From assembly GCA_020432165.1 (NCBI GenBank), contig JAGQGU010000060.1, positions 1 to 45,211 of the forward strand: a DNA stretch of 45,211 nt. The letters are read 5' to 3'. This stretch comes from Thermomicrobiales bacterium (GTDB taxonomy: Bacteria; Chloroflexota; Chloroflexia; Thermomicrobiales; UBA6265). Position 1 is the first letter of the stretch. Every line of letters starts with the position of its first letter. Below the pieces are notes generated by a model that searched no databases, had not been told where the DNA came from, and saw nothing but the letters and a program-made list of their open reading frames with translations. Of the stretch, positions 15,832 to 22,923 are shown in pieces. The position numbers and the translations under genes were made by a program.

Positions 15832-16899
15832 ATGCAGCCCTATAAGCGCAAACGACGAACCCGTCGCGATATGATCACTCTCGGCGGCTGGCTCTTCGCT
15901 GACCTGCTGCTGGGACTCTCGCTGCTCTTTCTGGTAGCGAACACGGTCAGCAATGATCCCCCTGCACCCACTCCTACGCCGATGCCGGACTACTTCGCGA
16001 CTGCCGAAAGTGAGATAGCCAGTAACCAGCTTGAGAACCAGCAAACCGTTGTTGCGCTGGAGAGTGATCTGGCCGACAAGGAGAACCAACTCGATAACGC
16101 GCAGGCGACAACCGATGCCGAGGCGACACGCCAGGCACGCGATGCCGACGAGTCCGTAGCAGCCCAGGCAACTATCGCGGCTCTGAGCACAGAACAGGCG
16201 GCAAATGCTGCCAGTCAGGATGAACTCAACTCCGCATACGCGACCACCGTGGCGGAAGCGACGAATGTTGCCAGCCAATTGCAGGCATCCGGCACCGAGC
16301 AGGCAGAGTTGCGCGCTGCCGCCACGGAGAATGCCGCACATGGAAACGATGCGGAGGGCACGATCGCCGTGCTCAATACCACCGCCGCCAACGCCCAGGC
16401 TACAACCGATGCAGCCGTCGCCACCAGCGATGCCGCCAACAATGAGATTCTGGCAGCGCAGCAGCAGGCACAACTGAATACGCTGGATCCAAATGCGATA
16501 CCAGAGACACTTCAGGTCGATCTGAACGGTGTGATCGCGGGCGACGAGGATGCACTCGCGGATGCGCGCGACGAGCTGCACAGAGTACTCGATCCCTATG
16601 CCGATTCCGAAACGTGCCGTATTGGTTTCGTGCTGATTTCAAGCCGGGCACCCGAGCTTGGACAAGGTATTCAGCTGTCAGATGCGATTGCGGCAATGAT
16701 TCCGGACGAATTCCCCGATCTGTTGCCAACATCCTCTGATGGCGGTTCACCGACCCTCGCCAGCGAATCGATTGCCCTCCCCGGCACGACCCCAACCGGC
16801 GAGGTGCAGCTGCTGCTCTTCATGAGTGCTGGCTGTGAGCCAACTGGCCAGACGAATGACCTCGCCCCGATAGCTATCTACATCCGCGAGGCACGGTGA
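15832..16899 (+). CDS. MotB/ZorB-like single-TM protein with Ala-rich rod
   Basis: A 355-residue protein with a strongly basic N-terminus (PYKRKRRTRR) and one TM helix (about 17-38) containing an acidic residue, Asp24, in FADLLLGLSLLFLV. An Asp at this place is the ion-carrying residue of MotB, ExbD, TolR and ZorB. After the TM comes a Pro/Thr linker (PPAPTPTPMP), then a long Ala/Thr/Asn/Gln-rich coiled coil (about 55-215). A C-terminal globular domain (about 220-355, two Cys, IGFVLISSRAPELGQGIQLSDA) follows, which may correspond to a diverged OmpA-like domain. The rod should lie outside the membrane. ATG 15832 follows GGAGAGCACC. Its 3' end overlaps the convergent glycosyltransferase gene by 22 bp. 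Confidence 0.6.
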   Translation: MQPYKRKRRTRRDMITLGGWLFADLLLGLSLLFLVANTVSNDPPAPTPTPMPDYFATAESEIASNQLENQQTVVALESDLADKENQLDNAQATTDAEATRQARDADESVAAQATIAALSTEQAANAASQDELNSAYATTVAEATNVASQLQASGTEQAELRAAATENAAHGNDAEGTIAVLNTTAANAQATTDAAVATSDAANNEILAAQQQAQLNTLDPNAIPETLQVDLNGVIAGDEDALADARDELHRVLDPYADSETCRIGFVLISSRAPELGQGIQLSDAIAAMIPDEFPDLLPTSSDGGSPTLASESIALPGTTPTGEVQLLLFMSAGCEPTGQTNDLAPIAIYIREAR

Positions 16900-18020
16900 T
16901 AAACCTCCGCGGTAGCGATCGCAGCGGCGTACCAGGTGAACTCCCCCGCTCGTTCGAGACTACGACGCGCCAGATCGGTATGGAGGTTGGTATCAGTCAG
17001 CAGAGTCACCATCGCCGCCGCGAGATCATCGACGGTCGGTTCGACAACAAGCCCGGCATCACCGACAACCTCCGGCAGACTGGTGCGATTGGCAACAATC
17101 GCCGGAACGCCACAGGCCATAGCCTCAAGCGGAGTCAGACCAAAACCTTCGTACTCTGAGGCGGTGATGTAAACAGTAGCTGCCTGGTAGAGCGCGCGGC
17201 GATCGGCATCCGAAATACGACCGATGAGAATCACGCGGTCATCCAGTCCATACTGCCGAATCACAGGAGCCAGTGGCGGGAAGATATGCTCGTTCTCCGA
17301 GTGCGGTGCCCCACCGATCACTAATTTGGCATCCTCAGGGAGTCCTGGCAGCGCGCCCGCGAAGGCCGCAATCGTCAGCGGGAGATTCTTGCGCCGATCA
17401 TAGCCACCGATATTGAAGAGATAGGGACCAGTCAGGCCCCATTTTTCCGCGACAATCGAGGCGGCTTCCCCGGTAGTGTCTGGAGCCAACGTCGGATCAG
17501 CTGCTTCGGGGATGGCAACGATGCGCTCCAGATCAATACCCATCACTTTCGCAATATCGGTTCGCGCAGCCTGACTTGGGGCGATGATGAGCCTCGCGCG
17601 GGCACTGGTGCGCTTCATCAGATCGAGATAGGTACGCATGGCACGGCTGGCACGGTAATCCTCCAGCACCAGCGGGATGACATCGTGAATCGTTACCACC
17701 ATTGGTGCCGGGGTAATGATGGGGGCACTCATCTGCGGTAGATGGAGCACATCGGGCTTGCCTACCTGTCGCAGGGTTGCTGGTGTGATCCCGAAGCTAT
17801 CCCACAGGAAGCGATGCAATTTGTGTCCGGGATGCAGAATTCGGCCCGGTTTCGGTGTAATCAGACGGATATCCAGCCCCAGGTCGTCTTGCTGTCGGAT
17901 CAGCGCAGTGGTGAGTCCGCTCACGTAACTCCCGATACCACTGGCTGGCAACGAAAGGAAACTCGCATCAATGGCGACAGTGATCGGTTTTGCTGGTGCT
18001 GAGGGTTTGCGATTGCTCAT
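16878..18020 (-). CDS. Glycosyltransferase family 4 (GT-B fold)
   Basis: A 380-residue cytoplasmic or membrane-associated sugar transferase. It has the two Rossmann-like lobes of the GT-B fold: the acceptor side begins VAIDASFLSLPASGIGSYV, and the donor lobe begins after YLFNIGGYDRRKNLPLTIAAF. The nucleotide-sugar signature is the E-x7-E type SEYEGFGLTPLEAMACGVP near 288-306. It probably adds a hexose to a cell-surface polysaccharide or glycolipid; acceptor and donor are unknown. The frame is open up to 18377 but that part lies opposite thioredoxin, so ATG 18020 is the sensible start (GTG 18029 is possible; neither has a strong ribosome site). Confidence 0.85.
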   Translation of the reverse strand: MSNRKPSAPAKPITVAIDASFLSLPASGIGSYVSGLTTALIRQQDDLGLDIRLITPKPGRILHPGHKLHRFLWDSFGITPATLRQVGKPDVLHLPQMSAPIITPAPMVVTIHDVIPLVLEDYRASRAMRTYLDLMKRTSARARLIIAPSQAARTDIAKVMGIDLERIVAIPEAADPTLAPDTTGEAASIVAEKWGLTGPYLFNIGGYDRRKNLPLTIAAFAGALPGLPEDAKLVIGGAPHSENEHIFPPLAPVIRQYGLDDRVILIGRISDADRRALYQAATVYITASEYEGFGLTPLEAMACGVPAIVANRTSLPEVVGDAGLVVEPTVDDLAAAMVTLLTDTNLHTDLARRSLERAGEFTWYAAAIATAEVYHRASRM

Positions 18021-18063
18021 AACGGCCACTAGTATAGATGTAATCGTGACAGGAGCAGGCGTC

Positions 18064-18092
18064 TTCACTTTACGACCGCAAGCTGCTATCAT
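18064..18092 (+). promoter_or_regulatory. Candidate promoter of the thioredoxin gene
   Basis: TTCACT (18064-18069) and TATCAT (18087-18092) are spaced by 17 nt, about 50 bp before the thioredoxin ATG. The -35 box matches the consensus moderately. Confidence 0.4.
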
Positions 18093-18141
18093 TTGGGAAG
18101 TATAAGGGTACCGAAGGTCGATACCCATCCGGGAGGAAACA

Positions 18142-18465
18142 ATGTCCAATACCGTTGCCGTCACCGACGCCACCTTCGAGAACGAAGTTATCAATAGCGA
18201 CAAGCCCGTGCTGGTGGATTTCTGGGCACCATGGTGTGGCCCCTGCCGCATGGTAGGACCGGTGCTGGAAGAGATCGCGGACGAGAATAGCGATGTCAAG
18301 ATCGTAAAAGTTAATGTGGATGAGAACCAGCAGTATGCTGGCAAGCTGGGTGTATTCAATATCCCGACAATGATCATCTACAAGGGTGGCCAGCCGGTTG
18401 ACAAGCTGGTGGGTGCCATGCCGAAGCAGCAGATTCTGGATCGCATCACGCCACACGTCGGCTAA
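18142..18465 (+). CDS. trxA: Thioredoxin
   Basis: A 107-residue classical thioredoxin that reduces protein disulfides in the cytoplasm. The active site is [11 protein letters not shown] (Cys33 and Cys36), with the cis-Pro loop [11 protein letters not shown] near 73-83. Length and order match the one-domain family. ATG 18142 has GGGAGG 6 nt upstream. It is a single-gene unit with its own promoter and a strong terminator. Confidence 0.96.
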   Translation: MSNTVAVTDATFENEVINSDKPVLVDFWAPWCGPCRMVGPVLEEIADENSDVKIVKVNVDENQQYAGKLGVFNIPTMIIYKGGQPVDKLVGAMPKQQILDRITPHVG

Positions 18466-18480
18466 CCTCATAGAATCCAG

Positions 18481-18522
18481 CCACCGTCTCGGGGACCCCC
18501 GAGGCGGTGGTTTTGTTTTTTT
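18481..18522 (+). terminator. Intrinsic terminator of the thioredoxin gene
   Basis: CCACCGTCTCGGG pairs with CCCGAGGCGGTGG around a GACC loop (13 bp with one T-G pair). It is followed by TTTTGTTTTTTT. Confidence 0.92.
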
Positions 18523-18621
18523 GCTCGGTATCACATCCCGTCTACCACATAGACACATTGATTTGAGTCTCTATGAATCCTATTATGTAGATAGTCATCT
18601 TCAGTTCTCCGGGACTGAAGG

Positions 18622-18646
18622 AAGGGGGCCAGTGATGGCCCCCTTC
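18622..18646 (+). promoter_or_regulatory. Strong hairpin covering an upstream candidate start of the NYN gene
   Basis: GAAGGGGGCCA and TGGCCCCCTTC form a perfect 11-bp stem with loop GTGA. It contains both a G-rich ribosome-like site and an in-frame ATG (18635). It has terminator-like symmetry but only a short T run. It either blocks that start or attenuates transcription ahead of the NYN gene. Confidence 0.55.
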
Positions 18647-18670
18647 GTGTATCCAGAGAAAGTTGACCGG

Positions 18671-19552
18671 ATGGCCAGGTTGCTCGTGTACGTCGATGGT
18701 TTCAATCTCTATTACGGATTCTTCCTACCCGGTAAGAAGAGAGATGGACGCCCCTCTCGCGACAAGTGGATTGACCCAAACAAGCTTGCAATCGCTATAG
18801 CTCAGCAGATATGGCAGGACGAATCTGAATTTGAAGTTGTTCATATCCGTTACTGCACCTCAGAGGCACTAGCCGACGCTAACGATCCGGATCTCAAGAT
18901 TCGGCAGACTCATTATCTTAACGCTCTCGACTCTCTGGAGAACCTGAAGCTGATCCTTGGCTCGTTTGTTGAGCGTCAGAAGAACGCCCGTCTCTACTCA
19001 CCTGGTCATCGAGTGAACAAGCATGCAAGCCAGTTCTACTCCTCGCCCGAATATGACGAAGAAGGTGACCCCATGTCACCAAGCTACTCCACCCTCAGCA
19101 CACTGGTCTCTTCGGGACATACCTGCGAGCAAGTCTTCGAGTGGGAAGCAAAAAAGCATAAGGTCAAACCGAATGGCATACAGGATCACACCATTAGGGT
19201 GGCTATCAGGGAAGAGAAAGGCTCCGATGTCAACCTTGCTGCCTATCTGGTGAGAGACTGCATACGTGAGGAGTTCGATTATGCACTCGTCATCAGCAAT
19301 GACTCAGACCTTGCAGACGCGATAGCTCTCGCACGTGAAGAGTCCGGGAAGCCTATATACGTTGCTTCTCCCCACTATCGCAATGTCCGCAAAGCCTTTC
19401 CCATCAAAGACAGTCGGCAGCAGAAGCTCATTGACAGCGCGAGTGGTTACCATGTCATTGACACAACCGTTCTGCCGGATTGCCAGTTTCCAGATGAAGT
19501 ATGGAATGCCAAATCCGGGATCACGGCTCGCCGCCCCAAGGACTGGCGTTAG
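18671..19552 (+). CDS. NYN-domain (PIN-like, LabA/DUF88) protein, putative ribonuclease
   Basis: A 293-residue protein of the NYN family, PIN-fold metal-dependent nucleases acting on RNA. It starts typically, MARLLVYVDGFNLYYG, with the first catalytic Asp at residue 9. The second acidic cluster is EEKGSDVNLAAYLV (Lys-Gly-x-Asp), and the third is VISNDSDLADAI, as expected for the family. Residues about 105-175 are an insert with HTCEQVFEWEAKKHKVKP. ATG 18671 fits the family start. An ATG at 18635 would add 12 residues but lies inside a strong hairpin. The gene is less GC-rich than its neighbours and uses more ATA, AGG and AGA codons, a sign of recent transfer. No partner nuclease, toxin or antitoxin gene adjoins it. 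Confidence 0.82.
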   Translation: MARLLVYVDGFNLYYGFFLPGKKRDGRPSRDKWIDPNKLAIAIAQQIWQDESEFEVVHIRYCTSEALADANDPDLKIRQTHYLNALDSLENLKLILGSFVERQKNARLYSPGHRVNKHASQFYSSPEYDEEGDPMSPSYSTLSTLVSSGHTCEQVFEWEAKKHKVKPNGIQDHTIRVAIREEKGSDVNLAAYLVRDCIREEFDYALVISNDSDLADAIALAREESGKPIYVASPHYRNVRKAFPIKDSRQQKLIDSASGYHVIDTTVLPDCQFPDEVWNAKSGITARRPKDWR

Positions 19553-19675
19553 TTAAGGCGCCCGTATTTCGAATAGCGTACCCCTGGTCTCTCAAGAGAT
19601 AGCTCATCATGGCCAGAGTCAGCGACCGTCGAAGCGCTGATTTCGCTTTCCCAGCGTGACCTTGGCAACCTCTCC

Positions 19676-19706
19676 CCGTTTACATTGTGTGTACACACGA
19701 TATTCG
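19676..19706 (+). promoter_or_regulatory. ECF-type promoter of sigma factor gene 1 with internal palindrome
   Basis: CCGTTTAC (19676-19683) and TATTCG (19701-19706) are 17 nt apart. The same pair stands before the secreted protein gene at 24299, 18 nt apart. The spacer holds the perfect 12-bp palindrome GTGTGTACACAC (19687-19698), where a repressor could lock the promoter. Confidence 0.55.
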
Positions 19707-19718
19707 CGCTGACGGCAG

Positions 19719-20294
19719 GTGACCCATGAAAGTCCGCAGGTGAACACCCGCGAAGAACTCCGCCAGATAGCCCGGGCGCAGCAGGACAGCCGGGAATTCG
19801 CACCGCTGTATGAACGCTATGTCGCGCTGGTCTGGAACTACTGCCTCGCCAGACTCCGCAATCCGGCAGTTGCAGAGGACGCCACCAGCACGACGTTCGT
19901 TAAGGCGTTGGCATCGCTACCGCGATATCAGCCGCAGATCCGGGGAGAGCAAACGACTTTCCGCAGTTGGCTGATGACGATCGCCCGCAATGTGGTGTTG
20001 GACGAACAACGGAAGCGACCGTTCGCACCGATGGATGACCACATCCACACACTCGCCTCGAAACAGGACGGTCCGGAGCAGATCGCAGTCGCCACAGACC
20101 GTCGCGAGCAACTCCTGCAGGCATTCGCGCAGTTGAGCGACCAACAGCAGGATGTGATTCGCCTGCGGCAACAGGAACTGAGCGGTGAGGAGATTGCGGC
20201 GGTGCTCGGTATCAGCGTTGGTGCGGTTAAGTCGACCCACTACCGCGCCATCCAACGACTCCGCGAGATGCTCGCTGAGGAGAACGAGATATGA
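19719..20294 (+). CDS. ECF-family RNA polymerase sigma factor 1
   Basis: A 191-residue group 4 sigma factor. Region 2 spans FAPLYERYVALVWNYCLARL to SWLMTIARNVVLDEQRKR (about 27-105). A short linker follows, then region 4 with the helix-turn-helix LSGEEIAAVLGISVGAVKSTHYRAIQRLREML (about 148-182, given by its ends) that reads the -35 element. GTG 19719 gives a very short leader if the promoter at 19676-19706 is right. GTG 19740 matches the start of the paralogous sigma factor at 22342 and is an alternative. It overlaps its membrane anti-sigma gene by 4 nt. It very likely transcribes its own gene from the CCGTTTAC element. Confidence 0.9.
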   Translation: MTHESPQVNTREELRQIARAQQDSREFAPLYERYVALVWNYCLARLRNPAVAEDATSTTFVKALASLPRYQPQIRGEQTTFRSWLMTIARNVVLDEQRKRPFAPMDDHIHTLASKQDGPEQIAVATDRREQLLQAFAQLSDQQQDVIRLRQQELSGEEIAAVLGISVGAVKSTHYRAIQRLREMLAEENEI

Positions 20295-22144
20295 CCAACC
20301 ACGATCCTGAAAACGATCTCTTCGAATTCGCGGCATCTCGGAACGCTGAAAAGACGGAAGAGGAGCATCTATTGAGAGAGCTTCACTCCGCATTGGGAGC
20401 CCAGCCGGTGCCATCGGCGCTCCGTCACGCACCTGTTTCAACTTCATCTGGAGAGGATCATGAGATGAACGCAATTACAGTGCACACGTTACCGCAGCCA
20501 CGCATTTGGCGGCCCAGTCGCTGGCTCACCATCGCCGCAACATTTGCGGTGGTTCTATCGATGGTCGGCTATGGCATCTGGGATGCGAATCGAAATCAAG
20601 CTCCCGAAACCCCGTTGGCTCCATACAATCCAGGATTGGCGATGCAGTCGCCTCCAGCCAGTGAGGGCTGTTTCGCTCAAGGCCAGCCGCTCATGCTCTA
20701 TGCCAACAGCTTCCCTGTTGATGCGACGACACTGATTATCTCTGACAGCGGTCAGCTAATCCTGCGCTGCGTAGGCAACCCGCAAACCTACCTAATCGAT
20801 TCCGCTGTGCTCTTTGTCACGCCGACGAACAATCCAGCGACGATAATCGTCGCAACACAAGATGCAGACCAATCCCAGAACGATCTCAACGTCGCCTATG
20901 AGGAGTATCTTGTGAATCTGGAAACTGGCGATCGGTTGGAACTCGTACCCGGAAGCCAATCGGCACGCATCACCCAGGCCGAGCACGGCCCCTGGTATGT
21001 AGCACAGACGAAAGACGTACCGGGAGTGTTGGTCGTTGTAGACCTACGTACACTCGAAACCCACCCAATCCTGCCCGACAGAACGAATGACGAGTCGGCC
21101 TGGGCCGTGGCGACATCGAATGCGGATGGGAGCCTAACCGCAATCGTTATTCTCGATTCGTTTCGCATCAGCCGCGATCCTAATCAGGTCGGAGCTTCCG
21201 ATATGCTGGTGATTGGCGATTCGTTTGATGACGGGACCTGGGTACCGCTTGATGAAACCGACGGGCTGATCAACAGCATCGCGATGTCCCCCAATGGTAT
21301 GTATGTGGCCCTGGAGATACTTGGGGATACCGATGGACCTGCGGAACCAATCGTCGAGCAAATCACCATCATCGAAACCCACACCGGCGAAATCGCGATC
21401 AAAGGGGCAGGTCAAGAGCCATTCCGCATCACATCCGCGGGCTGGACGACCGATTCCGCACGGTTCGTCTACACATCCGGTTCCATGATCGGCGCGCTGG
21501 CACCGGAGGATCCGTCCTCGGCAAGCTCAGCAGTGGAAACCAGCGGCACCGTAACGATGTTGGCATTCACAAGTGACCCAAACATTATGCTGGCCGATGT
21601 ACGCACACCATCCACCGAACCAATTGCTGGCATCTATCGGCTTACGCTCGATACCGGTACATGGGAACTCCTGGGGCAATCTGACGGGTTCATGGGATTC
21701 CAAACGACCCGATCTACCGCTCCAGTCATCATTGTCGAGAATGGACTCGATTACTCCTGGCAAAACGCGGCCACAGGCGAGGTACTTTCGGCCTATTCAT
21801 ATGCCTCGCTCGCAGAAGCGACTCCACCGGCGGAGACAGGGATCGCGCATGTAACCATGCTGATCGGCTCCCCCGCCTTTATGGGCATCGACACCGATCA
21901 CCTGGAAATCGTCTATTGGGGCAATGACTTTCAGGTTCGGGTGATTGCCGCACCAAATGAACCGATGGATGCATACCGACATAGCAGTGAAGTTGCCGGG
22001 AACGGTCGCTTCATCGTGCTCTACAACTATCCTGCCCAGTTGTGGGATGGCCAAACCAGCCCGGTGCCGCACGAAGGAGCACCGAAATCGGTCTATATCC
22101 TGGACACGGAGGCCGAAGAGCCCATCTGGATCCCAATCGAGTAG
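20291..22144 (+). CDS. Membrane anti-sigma factor 1 with beta-propeller-like sensor domain
   Basis: A 617-residue single-pass membrane protein, coupled (ATGA) to ECF sigma factor 1 and so probably its inhibitor. The cytoplasmic part (about 1-77) has no HxxxCxxC zinc motif. It carries NDLFEFAASRNAEK near 8-21, shared in form with the second cassette. The TM helix is about 79-97 (WLTIAATFAVVLSMVGYGI). The large outer region (about 100-617) has repeated blade-like segments such as INSIAMSPNGMYVALE and looks like a WD40/TolB-type propeller. The expected model is that the outer domain senses an envelope signal and releases the sigma factor. The ligand is unknown. Confidence 0.72.
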   Translation: MTNHDPENDLFEFAASRNAEKTEEEHLLRELHSALGAQPVPSALRHAPVSTSSGEDHEMNAITVHTLPQPRIWRPSRWLTIAATFAVVLSMVGYGIWDANRNQAPETPLAPYNPGLAMQSPPASEGCFAQGQPLMLYANSFPVDATTLIISDSGQLILRCVGNPQTYLIDSAVLFVTPTNNPATIIVATQDADQSQNDLNVAYEEYLVNLETGDRLELVPGSQSARITQAEHGPWYVAQTKDVPGVLVVVDLRTLETHPILPDRTNDESAWAVATSNADGSLTAIVILDSFRISRDPNQVGASDMLVIGDSFDDGTWVPLDETDGLINSIAMSPNGMYVALEILGDTDGPAEPIVEQITIIETHTGEIAIKGAGQEPFRITSAGWTTDSARFVYTSGSMIGALAPEDPSSASSAVETSGTVTMLAFTSDPNIMLADVRTPSTEPIAGIYRLTLDTGTWELLGQSDGFMGFQTTRSTAPVIIVENGLDYSWQNAATGEVLSAYSYASLAEATPPAETGIAHVTMLIGSPAFMGIDTDHLEIVYWGNDFQVRVIAAPNEPMDAYRHSSEVAGNGRFIVLYNYPAQLWDGQTSPVPHEGAPKSVYILDTEAEEPIWIPIE

Positions 22145-22154
22145 CTCTCACCCA

Positions 22155-22186
22155 GTTGCACCCGCCAGGCGAGTGGCGGGTGCAAC
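22155..22186 (+). terminator. 12-bp hairpin between the two sigma cassettes
   Basis: GTTGCACCCGCC pairs perfectly with GGCGGGTGCAAC around an 8-nt loop, 10 nt after the anti-sigma 1 stop, and is followed by GTTT. The stem is strong but the T-tract weak. It probably ends the first cassette transcript. Confidence 0.7.
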
Positions 22187-22201
22187 GTTTCCTCCCCCTC
22201 C

Positions 22202-22225
22202 CCGTTTACCCTTATGTGTACACAT
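22202..22225 (+). promoter_or_regulatory. CCGTTTAC element plus palindrome upstream of sigma factor gene 2
   Basis: CCGTTTAC (22202-22209) is followed 4 nt later by the perfect 12-bp palindrome ATGTGTACACAT (22214-22225). The same CCGTTTAC and TGTGTACACA core stand before sigma gene 1 at nearly the same spacing. The -10 element is less clear here than at the other two sites. Confidence 0.5.
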
Positions 22226-22260
22226 GCATGCAATGCAGGACAGGGTGAACGGGGAATGCC

Positions 22261-22923
22261 ATGCACAAGCAACGAGGCGCTGTTGCGCTCGCGCTGGAGC
22301 CGGATAGCACCACCATCCCCTGGCGAAAGCCACGGGAACACATGGTGACGCCCGCCGAACGCGAGTTGCAGCAGATCGCCGCAGCACAGGCAGATCCCGC
22401 CCGCTTTGCACCACTCTACGATGCCTATATGGAGCAGGTCTGGCGCTTCGCCATGAGCCGACTCGGTGATCCCGAACGCGCTCGCGATGTCACCAGTCAA
22501 ACCTTCGTCAAGGCTATCCAGAGTCTGAAGTCGTTCACCCCAAAACTGCAGGGCGAAGGCACCAGTTTCCCCAGCTGGCTGATGATGATCGCGCGCAACA
22601 CCATCATCGATGAGCAGCGGAAACAACGCCCAACGGCGGATATCCAGGCGCCGGAGCTACAGGCACACCTGGCTGCCACCGATTCGCCCGAACAACACGC
22701 GATCAGCCGCGATACGCAAGAGCGTGTGCGGCAGGCGATAGCGCAGCTGAATCCGCGTCACCAACGCATTGTGCAAATGCGGATAGCGGGCTACAGCGGC
22801 GCGGAGATCGCCGAAGCCATGGACATGACACTCAATGGCGTGCGGACTGCCCACTCGCGTGCCTACGCCCGTCTGCGTGATTTACTCGCCGACGAGATCG
22901 AAACGAAGGAGCACTCGAAATGA
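22261..22923 (+). CDS. ECF-family RNA polymerase sigma factor 2
   Basis: A 220-residue group 4 sigma factor paralogous to the one 2.5 kb upstream. Region 2 runs from FAPLYDAYMEQVWRF to SWLMMIARNTIIDEQRKQR (about 52-125). Region 4 contains the helix-turn-helix YSGAEIAEAMDMTLNGVRTA (about 179-198). ATG 22261 has GGGGAA 5 nt upstream. An internal ATG at 22342 would remove a 27-residue extension and line up with sigma 1. It overlaps the next gene by 4 nt. Both cassettes share an upstream motif, so they may regulate each other. Confidence 0.9.
   Translation: MHKQRGAVALALEPDSTTIPWRKPREHMVTPAERELQQIAAAQADPARFAPLYDAYMEQVWRFAMSRLGDPERARDVTSQTFVKAIQSLKSFTPKLQGEGTSFPSWLMMIARNTIIDEQRKQRPTADIQAPELQAHLAATDSPEQHAISRDTQERVRQAIAQLNPRHQRIVQMRIAGYSGAEIAEAMDMTLNGVRTAHSRAYARLRDLLADEIETKEHSK

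Noticed and set aside
11692-16899. A true Zorya defence system
   Set aside because: The membrane pair is only ZorA/ZorB-like; no ZorC, helicase ZorD, nuclease ZorE or ZorF/G is encoded nearby, so the Zorya name is not justified.
18021-18377. N-terminal extension of the glycosyltransferase
   Set aside because: It lies wholly opposite thioredoxin and has no glycosyltransferase-like sequence; the family start fits ATG 18020.
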